From NCBI GenBank assembly GCA_002339085.1, contig DDDX01000051.1:1-26916 (forward strand): a DNA stretch of 26,916 bases, given 5' to 3'. The notes under the pieces are model-generated. The model was given only the letters and a program-made list of their open reading frames with translations, searched no databases and was not told the origin of the DNA. A program made the translations under genes and the position numbers. This document shows positions 17,859-25,547 of the stretch, in pieces (the first letter of the stretch is position 1; every line of letters starts with the position of its first letter). Source of the DNA: Cellvibrionales bacterium UBA1969. GTDB lineage: Bacteria; Pseudomonadota; Gammaproteobacteria; Pseudomonadales; UBA7434.

Positions 17859-18314
17859 TTATCTTTTTGGCTGCCAAACCCAACTCACGTAATCCTGTCC
17901 ATCTTTAGTGAAAAGGGTTTGTAGCTGTAATTCAACCTGCATGCCGGTAGTCACATCATCGACCGTAACACCTTTGGCTAACTGGCCTAATATAATCATT
18001 CGCTCCTTCGCCAATTCAACGGCGGCAATCGCATAAGGCTCAAAGGGATCAGCTGCAACATAAGGTTCAGGTGGTTTATATTGGGCATCCGTATAAGACC
18101 AGATAGTTCCCTCGCGACTCAGCGGCACCGCATCAAATTCATCGCTTTCGCAGCTAGGATTACGACAAAAGGTAACATTGCCAGGAAAAAAATAGGTTCC
18201 ACAGCGTTTGCATCGACTGCCTATTAAATGCGTATCGGCCTCGTCCATTGTGAACCAACCCTCGATAACTGGCAAAGCTGGATTAGCGCCGCTCGATACT
18301 TCAGTTGAACTCAT
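17859..18314 (-). CDS. Zn-ribbon/OB-fold protein (DUF35 family), partner of the thiolase
   Basis: A 151-residue protein with an N-terminal rubredoxin-like zinc ribbon (C35-x2-C38 ... C50-x4-C55) followed by an OB-fold (from about residue 65: EGTIWSYT, then PYAIAAVEL and the terminal DYVSWVWQPKR). DUF35 proteins are obligate partners of SCPx-type thiolases and of MaoC-type hydratases in CoA-thioester degradation, where the OB-fold contacts acyl-CoA and the thiolase-like subunit. This supports a thiolase/DUF35 complex here. It is the first gene of the minus-strand operon. ATG 18314 has a GGGGGT site. Divergent from the lipA-type gene across a 244-nt gap that holds a plausible promoter and operator. 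Confidence 0.92.
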   Translation of the reverse strand: MSSTEVSSGANPALPVIEGWFTMDEADTHLIGSRCKRCGTYFFPGNVTFCRNPSCESDEFDAVPLSREGTIWSYTDAQYKPPEPYVAADPFEPYAIAAVELAKERMIILGQLAKGVTVDDVTTGMQVELQLQTLFTKDGQDYVSWVWQPKR

Positions 18315-18345
18315 ACAACCCCCAAAAATACTAAAAAACCGCCAG

Positions 18346-18373
18346 AGTATCGAAAAGCCTCTATTGCGATCAA
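18346..18373 (-). promoter_or_regulatory. Possible sigma-70 promoter of the DUF35 operon
   Basis: On the minus strand, TTGATC (plus-strand 18368-18373) and GATACT (18346-18351) are separated by 16 nt, each matching four of six consensus positions. This would give a start about 25 nt before the ATG at 18314. Read from sequence pattern only. Confidence 0.3.
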
Positions 18374-18390
18374 AAACATGCTTGTTTTGA
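18370..18390. promoter_or_regulatory. Candidate operator, inverted repeat TCAAAA-N9-TTTTGA
   Basis: Arms 18370-18375 and 18385-18390 are perfect reverse complements around a 9-nt centre (ACATGCTTG) and overlap the proposed -35 element of the DUF35 operon, a place where a repressor such as a TetR- or GntR-type protein would act. No regulator gene is found in the window, and AT-rich arms of 6 bp arise easily by chance. Confidence 0.25.
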
Positions 18391-18558
18391 CGACCAGCAT
18401 GGCGTTAGAAAGGTACTATTAAATGATCCAAAGTCTACATTTTTGCGTTAATATACACAATGAGTACACCATGCAGTCTACAGCCAAGCTTTGAACTCTT
18501 TGACCACTTGGCCAGCAAGCTGCGAGCTTAAAAAAACACCTCGTAAGGAATGCTTTGC

Positions 18559-19608
18559 ATGTCAGGTTCTGAGCAAACCAACAGCCCAAGCAAAATCAAA
18601 GCGCCTAGCAAGCCCGCTAGCGGGGTTAAATTTGCCACACCTCAGGGTTTCTCAGCGATAAAGGATGGGATAAAAACAAACCCGAATCAAGCTAAGTCGA
18701 CAGAGCGAAAACCCCCTTGGCTACGTATTTCGATGAAAACCAGTACCGCTTTTCAAGCAGTACGTGAAACGGTGAATGACCACCGCCTAGCCACGGTTTG
18801 CGAAGAAAGCCACTGCCCGAATATGAATGAGTGTTGGAGTAACGGCACGGCAACCATCATGCTTATGGGTTCGGTTTGCACACGCGCCTGTCGTTTTTGT
18901 TCAGTGGATACGGGTAATCCCCAAGGGTGGTTAGATGCGCAAGAACCGGCTAATGCTGCTCGCTCTGTTGAACTAATGAAACTGCGCTATGTCGTATTAA
19001 CCTCCGTCGATCGCGACGATCTCAGCGATGGTGGCGCACTCCACTATGCCAAGTGCGTTCGCGCCATTCGAAAAGCCAATCCTGAAACCGCCGTTGAAGC
19101 ATTAACCCCCGACTTCTCTGGCAATCAAGCCTGCGTGGCAACCGTAGTTAATTCTGGCTTGCAGGTGTTTGCTCAAAATGTTGAAACTGTTAAGCGGCTT
19201 ACTCAGCGGGTGCGCGATCCGCGCGCGGGATATCAGCAAACGCTGGACGTCTTAGCTTTTGCAAAGCAAGAGCAACCGAACATTTTAACCAAAACTAGCC
19301 TGATGCTAGGCTTAGGCGAACAGGATGATGAGATCACCCGCGCGATGGAAGACATGCGCGCGCATGGGGTAGATATTTTAACACTGGGCCAGTACCTACA
19401 ACCCACCAAGAACCACTTACCGGTTGAACGATGGGTGCATCCCGATGAATTTGCTCGCTATCGTGAACAGGGTCTTGAGATGGGCTTCACTGAAATTGCC
19501 GCTGGGCCAATGGTCCGCTCTAGCTACCGAGCCGACCGTATATTAGAAAAGAACAACCTTGGCCTTGGCAGCCCTGATTCATCCATCATCCCTGCGGTAA
19601 ATCTATAA
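18559..19608 (+). CDS. lipA: Lipoyl synthase (radical SAM), second-family type
   Basis: Inserts two sulfur atoms into octanoyl groups bound to E2 or GcvH proteins to form lipoate. Both cluster sites are visible: auxiliary cluster C81, C86, C92 (in VCEESHCPNMNEC) and radical SAM C107-x3-C111-x2-C114. The third auxiliary ligand motif RSSY is at the C-terminus. ATG 18559 is preferred over 18550 because AAGGA sits 9 nt before it but only 1 nt before the first ATG. The core (ALTPDF, VFAQNVETVKRL, TLGQYLQPTKNHLPVERW) matches the branch with these motifs rather than the classical E. coli-type LipA, and the gene is not next to lipB. The 55-residue N-terminal extension is Ser/Lys-rich. It is convergent with the lipoprotein gene (4-nt gap). 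Identity as a lipoyl synthase is strong; its role as the main or an auxiliary copy is unknown. Confidence 0.93.
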   Translation: MSGSEQTNSPSKIKAPSKPASGVKFATPQGFSAIKDGIKTNPNQAKSTERKPPWLRISMKTSTAFQAVRETVNDHRLATVCEESHCPNMNECWSNGTATIMLMGSVCTRACRFCSVDTGNPQGWLDAQEPANAARSVELMKLRYVVLTSVDRDDLSDGGALHYAKCVRAIRKANPETAVEALTPDFSGNQACVATVVNSGLQVFAQNVETVKRLTQRVRDPRAGYQQTLDVLAFAKQEQPNILTKTSLMLGLGEQDDEITRAMEDMRAHGVDILTLGQYLQPTKNHLPVERWVHPDEFARYREQGLEMGFTEIAAGPMVRSSYRADRILEKNNLGLGSPDSSIIPAVNL

Positions 19609-19612
19609 TAGT

Positions 19613-20899
19613 TTAATTCGCCAGTTCTGAAAATTTCACCACCCGTGTTGTAGGTGTTTGAGGGTTCTCAGTCGGGAACACAAAGCGCCAATACATATTA
19701 CCTGTTGGCCGACCCTCGGTATCGAGCCAGTTCGGTAGGCCCGGGTCTTGATGGGCAACAATAATTTTAAAACTGCCGTCATCCTCATACTGAATTTGTT
19801 TTTGATTCAGTGAAATCTGTCGATTGGAAAAATCATAACTCTGCATAAAACGGTTCCAAAGCACCACGTTAATAAAACGTGCAGGCGGCAATCGACCCTC
19901 AATAATTAAAGCTTCATCTGCCGCTAATTCATAGTTAGCAGCATTATAGTAGGCATGGGTATTGCCATAGGCCTGATCGCCCGAAGCGCTCACCCACTGC
20001 CCTGGCTTGCCAAATTGATTGGGCACCAAGCTGTACCAACCTAGTGGTGCTACTGCCTCTTCGGTGGGTTGCAGCAAGCTCATGGCGCCGTGCTCACGGA
20101 CAAAATTTGCTACATAACGCAAATGGTTTGCCACTTCTTGATCGCCACCATTCGGCTTGAGTGGATCTGGATCGAGTGCTTCAATACGAATATCCATTTG
20201 AGCACTTTCATCCGCGGCAACCGATAACTTAGCCTCATGATAATGACGCGTAGTGATTTGACTGGCGCCATCTTCTAAAGGCAACCAATTGCCTGACGCA
20301 GGCTTATCGCGACTAACGATGATCTCATAACTACCGTCACCAGCTATGATCATGTCATTATCTTTAAGGGCCGCCACGGAGCGGCGACCTGCATGGCCGT
20401 CAAAACTACCGGCCTCTATCGTGAAAGAGGTAAAGACTGCTGCACCGACATTACCAGAAATTTTATAACTGCGATTGTCGCGAATGGACGCGAAGTAGTA
20501 AATCGAATCAGGGTTATCACCTAAAAGCTTTCGCGAGGCCGTTACATAGGGTTTAAATACCGGTCGATCAGGATCAGACTCTAACCAAAAATAGAGCGCC
20601 GTTTCTAAAATATGTGCCAAGGCTTTTTGGCCTTCAGCAACATCATCGGCAGTATGAATTCCATTAGCTGGTTGCAGGAATTTTGCCTGTACCTGCTCGA
20701 TGGTGGATAGCAGCTCTAACATCGCTACTCGCGCCTCTGAATCAACAGCAGATTTGACGATAGCTGCTTGTTCAGCATTGTTTGAATCTGATTGAGGTCT
20801 TACATCAGTGGGTGGCTGTTCTGAACTGCAGCCAAACAATGCCGAGATGATTACCGCTAAGCAACCGATTTTAATTAATTTTTTATACAGGATAGTCAT
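19613..20899 (-). CDS. Lipoprotein with DUF1214 domain
   Basis: A secreted or membrane-anchored protein of unknown function, 428 aa from ATG 20899. The N-terminus is a lipoprotein signal: MTILYKK... hydrophobic core ... LFGC with the lipidated Cys24, followed by a Ser/Asp/Gln-rich linker. The C-terminal half matches DUF1214, with blocks YNAANYELAADEALIIEGRLP (first 20 shown elsewhere in variants) and GNMYWRFVFP. DUF1214 proteins often occur near steroid or envelope genes, but no activity is established. The Cys is followed by Ser-Ser, which does not signal inner-membrane retention, so outer-membrane sorting is likely. A GTG start at 20938 is possible but gives a poor signal peptide. It has AGGG upstream of the ATG and follows the MaoC gene by about 120 nt. 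Confidence 0.82.
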   Translation of the reverse strand: MTILYKKLIKIGCLAVIISALFGCSSEQPPTDVRPQSDSNNAEQAAIVKSAVDSEARVAMLELLSTIEQVQAKFLQPANGIHTADDVAEGQKALAHILETALYFWLESDPDRPVFKPYVTASRKLLGDNPDSIYYFASIRDNRSYKISGNVGAAVFTSFTIEAGSFDGHAGRRSVAALKDNDMIIAGDGSYEIIVSRDKPASGNWLPLEDGASQITTRHYHEAKLSVAADESAQMDIRIEALDPDPLKPNGGDQEVANHLRYVANFVREHGAMSLLQPTEEAVAPLGWYSLVPNQFGKPGQWVSASGDQAYGNTHAYYNAANYELAADEALIIEGRLPPARFINVVLWNRFMQSYDFSNRQISLNQKQIQYEDDGSFKIIVAHQDPGLPNWLDTEGRPTGNMYWRFVFPTENPQTPTTRVVKFSELAN

Positions 20900-21021
20900 A
20901 GTAGGCGCCCTATTTAATAAATAATAGAAGTAACCCACTCAGCATATGACAGCTAACCAAAAAAGACTATTAGCGCCTAGTAATGCGAAAAAAAAGAACT
21001 CGGCACTTTATTGCCAGTTAT

Positions 21022-21516
21022 TTAACCAGCCGGATTTGCCGCTGCCAACGCCTCATCGTAGCCATAACACTTAATCAAGTAGCTATGCTCAATGCTAAAT
21101 ACCAAGACATTGTCTTGATTAAACATTTCATTGGCCATGGTCACAATGCCGCAGTGAGGACGACTTTGAGATAAACGCTTCTCTTTTAAAGTGGCAACAG
21201 ATCTCAAGGTATCACCGGGACGAATCGGTTCGCGCATCTTCATATGATTAAAACCCAATGCGCTGATAGCCGCCGAGCGTTTATCAGGGTCTTCCATACC
21301 CAATGCTACCCAGATCGCAAACACATGCACCGACGAGGCGACTAAGCCACCGAACATAGACGCCTTTGCTGCCACAGGATCCACATGAAAAGGCTGCGGG
21401 TCCCATCGACTCGCCACTTCCACTAATTCTTGTTCGGTGACCGTATAGCCTTGATCAAACCGCTGAACGTCACCTACAACTAAATCCTCATAATAACCTA
21501 GTTTTGTTACTGACAT
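21022..21516 (-). CDS. MaoC-like dehydratase/(R)-hydratase (hot-dog fold)
   Basis: A 164-residue hot-dog-fold protein of the MaoC family, which hydrates enoyl-CoA thioesters. The hydratase motif is clear: D39-P-Q-P-F-H44 (Asp39 and His44 being the catalytic pair), followed by the conserved FGGLVASSVH (55-64) and PIRPGDTL near 97-104. There is no second domain, so it would act as a dimer or in a complex. It is preceded by AGGAT at good spacing (ATG 21516). It lies 27 nt downstream of ung and could be co-transcribed with the photolyase run, although its chemistry fits better with the thiolase/OYE genes. The enoyl substrate cannot be read. Confidence 0.92.
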   Translation of the reverse strand: MSVTKLGYYEDLVVGDVQRFDQGYTVTEQELVEVASRWDPQPFHVDPVAAKASMFGGLVASSVHVFAIWVALGMEDPDKRSAAISALGFNHMKMREPIRPGDTLRSVATLKEKRLSQSRPHCGIVTMANEMFNQDNVLVFSIEHSYLIKCYGYDEALAAANPAG

Positions 21517-21543
21517 CTCATATCCTACTTATACAGAAAACAT

Positions 21544-22227
21544 TTAGTCTAGCGACCAATTAATCGCTGTCTTGTGATTGGCAACTAAGTATTCATTGGC
21601 TTTAGAAAAATGCTGGTTGCCAAAAAAACCTCGATGTGCTGACAAGGGGGACGGATGAGCAGAACTAAGCACACAGTGTTTTTCATGATTAATAAGCCGA
21701 CCTTTTTTTTGGGCATAAGCACCCCAGAGCATAAAAACTAAACCCGAGCGTGAGTCACTCAGCCGCGCGACAATTGTATCGGTAAATAATTCCCAACCCT
21801 TACCCGCATGCGAACCAGCCTGCTGTTGCTCAACGGTGAGTACTGCATTCAACAGTAAAACGCCCTGCTGCGCCCAAGACTGAAGACAACCATGAGCAGG
21901 AATTGGCAGTTGTAAATCGCGATGCAATTCGTTGAAGATATTTTTTAACGATGGCGGTATGCGCTGACCGCGAGGGACAGAAAAGCTTAAGCCATGTGCC
22001 TGCCCTTCACCGTGATATGGGTCTTGGCCTAGAATAACTACTTTTACCGCTTTATACGAGGTGCTGTTTAAAGCATTGAAAACATCATTTTGAATCGGAT
22101 AAATAATTTTTTGGGCATGCAATTGAGCCCCTAAAAATTGTTCTAACTGATGCCAATAGGGCTGATCAAACTGATCAGATAACCTTGCCAACCATGAAGA
22201 CTCAAGTTGCTGAGATAAAGTCTTCAC
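21544..22227 (-). CDS. ung: Uracil-DNA glycosylase
   Basis: Excises uracil from DNA, the first step of base-excision repair. Family 1 motifs: the water-activating loop GQDPYH (67-72, catalytic Asp69), the leucine/intercalation loop HPSPLSAHRGF (191-201) with His191, and PPSLKNIFNEL (91-101). The 227-residue length is standard. It starts with GTG at 22227 because no ATG or other start lies close, and the codon overlaps the photolyase stop by 4 nt (GTGA), implying translational coupling. It is placed after a photolyase gene, giving two DNA-repair enzymes in tandem. Unusual linkage, but identity is certain. Confidence 0.97.
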   Translation of the reverse strand: MKTLSQQLESSWLARLSDQFDQPYWHQLEQFLGAQLHAQKIIYPIQNDVFNALNSTSYKAVKVVILGQDPYHGEGQAHGLSFSVPRGQRIPPSLKNIFNELHRDLQLPIPAHGCLQSWAQQGVLLLNAVLTVEQQQAGSHAGKGWELFTDTIVARLSDSRSGLVFMLWGAYAQKKGRLINHEKHCVLSSAHPSPLSAHRGFFGNQHFSKANEYLVANHKTAINWSLD

Positions 22228-23672
22228 TGCTCAGCAGCCAATTGATCATTCATCGTCCGAAGTGACGATAAGGCCCGCTCGCGAGTCACCTTTAAATCTA
22301 AAATTGGCACGGGATAATCTTTGCCTAATTCAATACCCGCCTGATCAAGAACATCACTAGGCGCTTCCCAGGGTTTATGGCGATACTTTTTAGGCAAGCC
22401 TTTTAACTCAGGCAAATATCGCAGGAGGTACTCACCTTCCGGGTCAAATTTTTCACTCTGTAATAGCGGGTTAAAAATCCGAAAGTACGGTGATGCATCG
22501 GCACCACAGCCAGCCACCCACTGCCAACCTGCACTGTTACTGGCCAAATCGGCGTCGACTAAGCAGTTCCAAAACCAACGTTCTCCATGCTGCCAATGAA
22601 TCAATTGATTTTTTACTAAAAATGAGCCTACAATCATTCTGACTCGATTATGCATGTAACCGGTTTGCCATAGCTCGCGCATACCCGCATCAACAATGGG
22701 GTAGCCCGTTTTACCCTGCTGCCACTGTTGCAAACCCTCTTTATCGCTACGCCAAGGAAAGGCTTTGTATTTTGGCACAAAGGGTTGGTCGGGTATTTGC
22801 GGCCAATGATAAAGCAGATAATAAGAAAACTCTCGCCAACCCAACTCCGACTGATAGTGACTCAAATCTTCTTCATTAATTGGGTCTGACTGCAAAACTT
22901 GAAACCATACTTGATGCGGCGATAATTCACCAAAGTGCAAATGCGGCGATAAGCGTGAAGTGCTGTCCATCGCTGGAAAATCACGGCCTTTTTTATAGCC
23001 TTCCAATCGACGGTCAATCAAACGCTGAAGCCTATCGTGCGCAGCATCTTCACCCACTGACCACGCTTTTCGAATACCGTCATCCCATGCGATCGATGGC
23101 GTTAAGGAGAGCTCCTCTAGAGACCGCAAGGCAAAGCCTTGGGGCAAGGCTAAATAATTAATGTTTTTGGGGGCGGGTAAAACGTGCCGAATACGATTCG
23201 CTGCGGCTAAGCAACCTCGTTTGAAAAACGGTGAATAGACCTTATAGGGCGTGCCGTCTTTTTTAGTAATTTCCCATGGCTCCCAAAGCAGCGAACCATT
23301 ATAGCTATTAACCTCAATTCCCTGCTCAGATAGCTGTGTTTTAATTTTTTTGTCACGGCCGATACGCCATGGTTCGTAACAACGATTCCAATGTACCGCT
23401 GTGGCGTCAAATTCAGCAACAAGATCGATTAAGACAGTCTGCGCGTCGCCATGGAATAAGCACAGTTGACCATTCAATGACTCGTTTAATGAGGCTAGGG
23501 ACTGATGAAGCCAGAGTCGACTGGCCTCACCCATAGACCAATCACCGCTATTCACATCATCGAGGATATAGATCGGTAAAATGTCGCCAGCATCAACAGC
23601 GCTCAATAATGCTGGATTATCATGGATACGTAAATCCTGTCGAAACCAGACAATGGTCTTCGCTACTGTCAA
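22224..23672 (-). CDS. Deoxyribodipyrimidine photolyase (cryptochrome/photolyase family, class III-like)
   Basis: Light-driven repair of UV pyrimidine dimers using FAD plus an antenna pigment. 482 aa with an N-terminal Rossmann antenna domain (IVWFRQDLRIHDNPAL) and an FAD-binding helical domain: TSRLSPHLHFGELSP (238-252), HNRVRMI (341-347), and DADLASNSAGWQWVAG (373-388) then ADASPYFRIFNP (391-402). These variants, with TGYMHNR in place of TGWMHNR and the VAGxGADAxPYFR string, match the class III (plant-cryptochrome-like) bacterial CPD photolyases I recall. Two inner Trp positions (360, 383) are kept; the outer one is Tyr339. Translation begins at TTG 23672 with AGAGGA 8 nt upstream. It sits between the DUF2878 gene (23 nt) and ung. 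Confidence 0.95.
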   Translation of the reverse strand: MTVAKTIVWFRQDLRIHDNPALLSAVDAGDILPIYILDDVNSGDWSMGEASRLWLHQSLASLNESLNGQLCLFHGDAQTVLIDLVAEFDATAVHWNRCYEPWRIGRDKKIKTQLSEQGIEVNSYNGSLLWEPWEITKKDGTPYKVYSPFFKRGCLAAANRIRHVLPAPKNINYLALPQGFALRSLEELSLTPSIAWDDGIRKAWSVGEDAAHDRLQRLIDRRLEGYKKGRDFPAMDSTSRLSPHLHFGELSPHQVWFQVLQSDPINEEDLSHYQSELGWREFSYYLLYHWPQIPDQPFVPKYKAFPWRSDKEGLQQWQQGKTGYPIVDAGMRELWQTGYMHNRVRMIVGSFLVKNQLIHWQHGERWFWNCLVDADLASNSAGWQWVAGCGADASPYFRIFNPLLQSEKFDPEGEYLLRYLPELKGLPKKYRHKPWEAPSDVLDQAGIELGKDYPVPILDLKVTRERALSSLRTMNDQLAAEQ

Positions 23673-23695
23673 GGTAAAATCCTCTTATCAAACGA

Positions 23696-24223
23696 CTAGC
23701 TCGCCGCGGACTGTGATTGATCGTTAAGCCGATTCGCCCATGATAAAACCACAGGAAAAATCACCGCCCAAACTAGCGCAATAATAAGCAATGAGGTAAA
23801 TAGTGGTTCACCAATAGCAATAGCAGACAGTTGACAGCCCGCAAAGTAACTACTTGGCCCTGCTATTGCCCCGACAATGATAGCGACTATTTTATGCTGT
23901 TGAAACCAAACAAAACAATGGTTCAATGTAGTTGCAAACAACAGCCATAAACAGCTTAACCATAGCGGCGGTAAAATCGACCCGACATCTGAAGTAAGAA
24001 GATTGGCAGAAAATAGCGCAGTATCAACCAGCCAGCCCAAAATGACCACCTTAAGCAGCAAACTGCCTTCTGCAGGATTTCGACTAACAAGTAAAAAATG
24101 CAACAAAAGAACCACGGTACAAGCCATGACAGCGGCTAAGTCACCAAAGATAACACAAACTAACCAGGCGATATTAAACAATGAAGCATTAATGACTTTT
24201 TTAGCGTCAATGAATTTTTTCAC
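23696..24223 (-). CDS. DUF2878 family membrane protein
   Basis: A 175-residue integral membrane protein with about five hydrophobic segments and charged ends, matching DUF2878; function unknown. I read this from the N-terminal INASLFNIAWLVCVIFG, the LGWLVDTALFS segment and the PPLWLSCLWLLFATTLNHCF segment, which contain the family Asp and His. The frame begins with GTG at 24223, supported by GAGGT just upstream; no ATG is better placed. In related bacteria DUF2878 genes lie next to CFA-type methyltransferases and flavin oxidoreductases, and here it follows the CFA gene with a 12-nt gap. The link suggests a part in membrane-lipid modification or its response to light, not proven. Confidence 0.85.
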   Translation of the reverse strand: MKKFIDAKKVINASLFNIAWLVCVIFGDLAAVMACTVVLLLHFLLVSRNPAEGSLLLKVVILGWLVDTALFSANLLTSDVGSILPPLWLSCLWLLFATTLNHCFVWFQQHKIVAIIVGAIAGPSSYFAGCQLSAIAIGEPLFTSLLIIALVWAVIFPVVLSWANRLNDQSQSAAS

Positions 24224-24235
24224 ATCGACCTCGAA

Positions 24236-25501
24236 TTAAACGCGACGGTAAGCCGGCTTAGCCATCAGTATTTGAGCCGCAGAAATAGCCCGCTCACGAA
24301 AACCGCCCTCACAATAACATAAGTAATAGTCCCACATGCGGATAAAGCGTTGATCAAAACCCTGTGCTTTGACTTGCTCCAGCTTATAAAGGAACTGTTC
24401 GCGCCATTTTTCAAGCGTATAGGCGTAATCTAAACCAATATCCTTGAGGCCAACAATGGTCATGTCAGTATCATCAGCAACATGATGAGCAATTATATGA
24501 TTTGATGGCAAGCAGCCGCCCGGAAAAATATAGCGTTGAATGAAATCGACTGCACCCAGAGCTTGATCGTAGCGTTGATCTGCAATCGTAATGGCTTGTA
24601 TCAACATCAATCCGTTCTGCTTCAGTAAATTAGAACAGCCATTAAAGTATTCACTAAAATACTGGTGACCTACCGCTTCAATCATTTCAATAGAAACTAA
24701 CTTATCGTAACGCCCTTCAAGCTTTCGATAATCTTCCATTAACACCGTAACTTGCCCACTAAGGCCTGCCGCTTCTACTCGCTTGAGGGCAAACTCATAT
24801 TGTTGTTTAGAAATCGTGGTAGTGGTAACTTTACAACCGAAATTTTCAGCCGCATAAACAGCCATCCCTCCCCAGCCTGTGCCAATCTCAAGCAAATGAT
24901 CATCAGCGGATAGCTCTAATTGTTGGCAAATCGTTTCTAATTTTGCTAATGAAGCCTGCTCTAACGTAAAAGACTTCTGCACGAACACAGCAGAGGAGTA
25001 CATCATGGTGGGATCTAAAAACAAACTAAAAAAATCATTGCCTAAATCATAATGCGCTGAAATATTTTCTTTTGAACCCTGCAGGTTATTACGCTTCGAG
25101 CGGTCAATCAACCAGGCCCCTAGCCGACTCAGCCAAGAACGCTGGCCATCAAGCGCCTTAACGGTTTGCATATTAACCACAAAAAACTGAATCACCTTCA
25201 CCAAGTTTGGCGTTTGCCAAGCGCCCGACATATATGACTCACCCGCGCCTATAACACCATTAAAAGCAACCGCAGAAAACAAGTCATCATTAATTAACTC
25301 TATTTCAGCTGAAAATATCGTCTCATTTGACTGATCGCCGTAAACACTTATATTAGTGCCATCAATAATTTTTAATTGGCCTATCTTCATTTTTGATAAC
25401 TGATTTAGAACGAGTTTTTTTGCCCAAGCTTGACTTGAAAAAAAACCACTAAGCGACTCAATTTTCGATGCTCTGGTGAGCTGCTGACCTCGACTACTCA
25501 T
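24236..25501 (-). CDS. SAM-dependent methyltransferase, cyclopropane-fatty-acyl-phospholipid synthase family
   Basis: Transfers methyl or methylene groups from S-adenosylmethionine to unsaturated fatty-acyl chains of phospholipids. 421 aa; motif HYDLGNDFF (150-158), SAM-binding EIGTGWGG (205-212), SIEMIEAVGH (270-279) and the IQRYIFPGG string (321-329) are all present. The N-terminal 130 residues form the lipid-binding domain expected for the family (GAGESYMSGAW, 85-95). In clusters with DUF1365 and a flavin oxidoreductase this branch is probably not the classical CFA synthase but one that makes methylated or furan-type fatty acids (compare UfaM-like enzymes), which is inference. ATG 25501 with AAGGT upstream. 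46 nt after the DUF1365 gene. Confidence 0.93.
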   Translation of the reverse strand: MSSRGQQLTRASKIESLSGFFSSQAWAKKLVLNQLSKMKIGQLKIIDGTNISVYGDQSNETIFSAEIELINDDLFSAVAFNGVIGAGESYMSGAWQTPNLVKVIQFFVVNMQTVKALDGQRSWLSRLGAWLIDRSKRNNLQGSKENISAHYDLGNDFFSLFLDPTMMYSSAVFVQKSFTLEQASLAKLETICQQLELSADDHLLEIGTGWGGMAVYAAENFGCKVTTTTISKQQYEFALKRVEAAGLSGQVTVLMEDYRKLEGRYDKLVSIEMIEAVGHQYFSEYFNGCSNLLKQNGLMLIQAITIADQRYDQALGAVDFIQRYIFPGGCLPSNHIIAHHVADDTDMTIVGLKDIGLDYAYTLEKWREQFLYKLEQVKAQGFDQRFIRMWDYYLCYCEGGFRERAISAAQILMAKPAYRRV

Positions 25502-25547
25502 ACAAGCTGTACCTTATTCTACTATTTAAAAAAAACAGGTTATTCTA

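Noticed and set aside
18424..18454. TGATCC-N19-TAATAT upstream of lipA, resembling a sigma-E/ChrR promoter
   Set aside because: The -10 part is any AT-rich string, it is a single hit and is not linked to the photolyase cluster that this regulator would be expected to control.
9010..18677. A 15-nt identical string (GATGGGATAAAAACA) near the OYE start and in the lipA 5' region
   Set aside because: A single match of this length between two sites in 27 kb is close to the chance expectation, and the flanks do not align.
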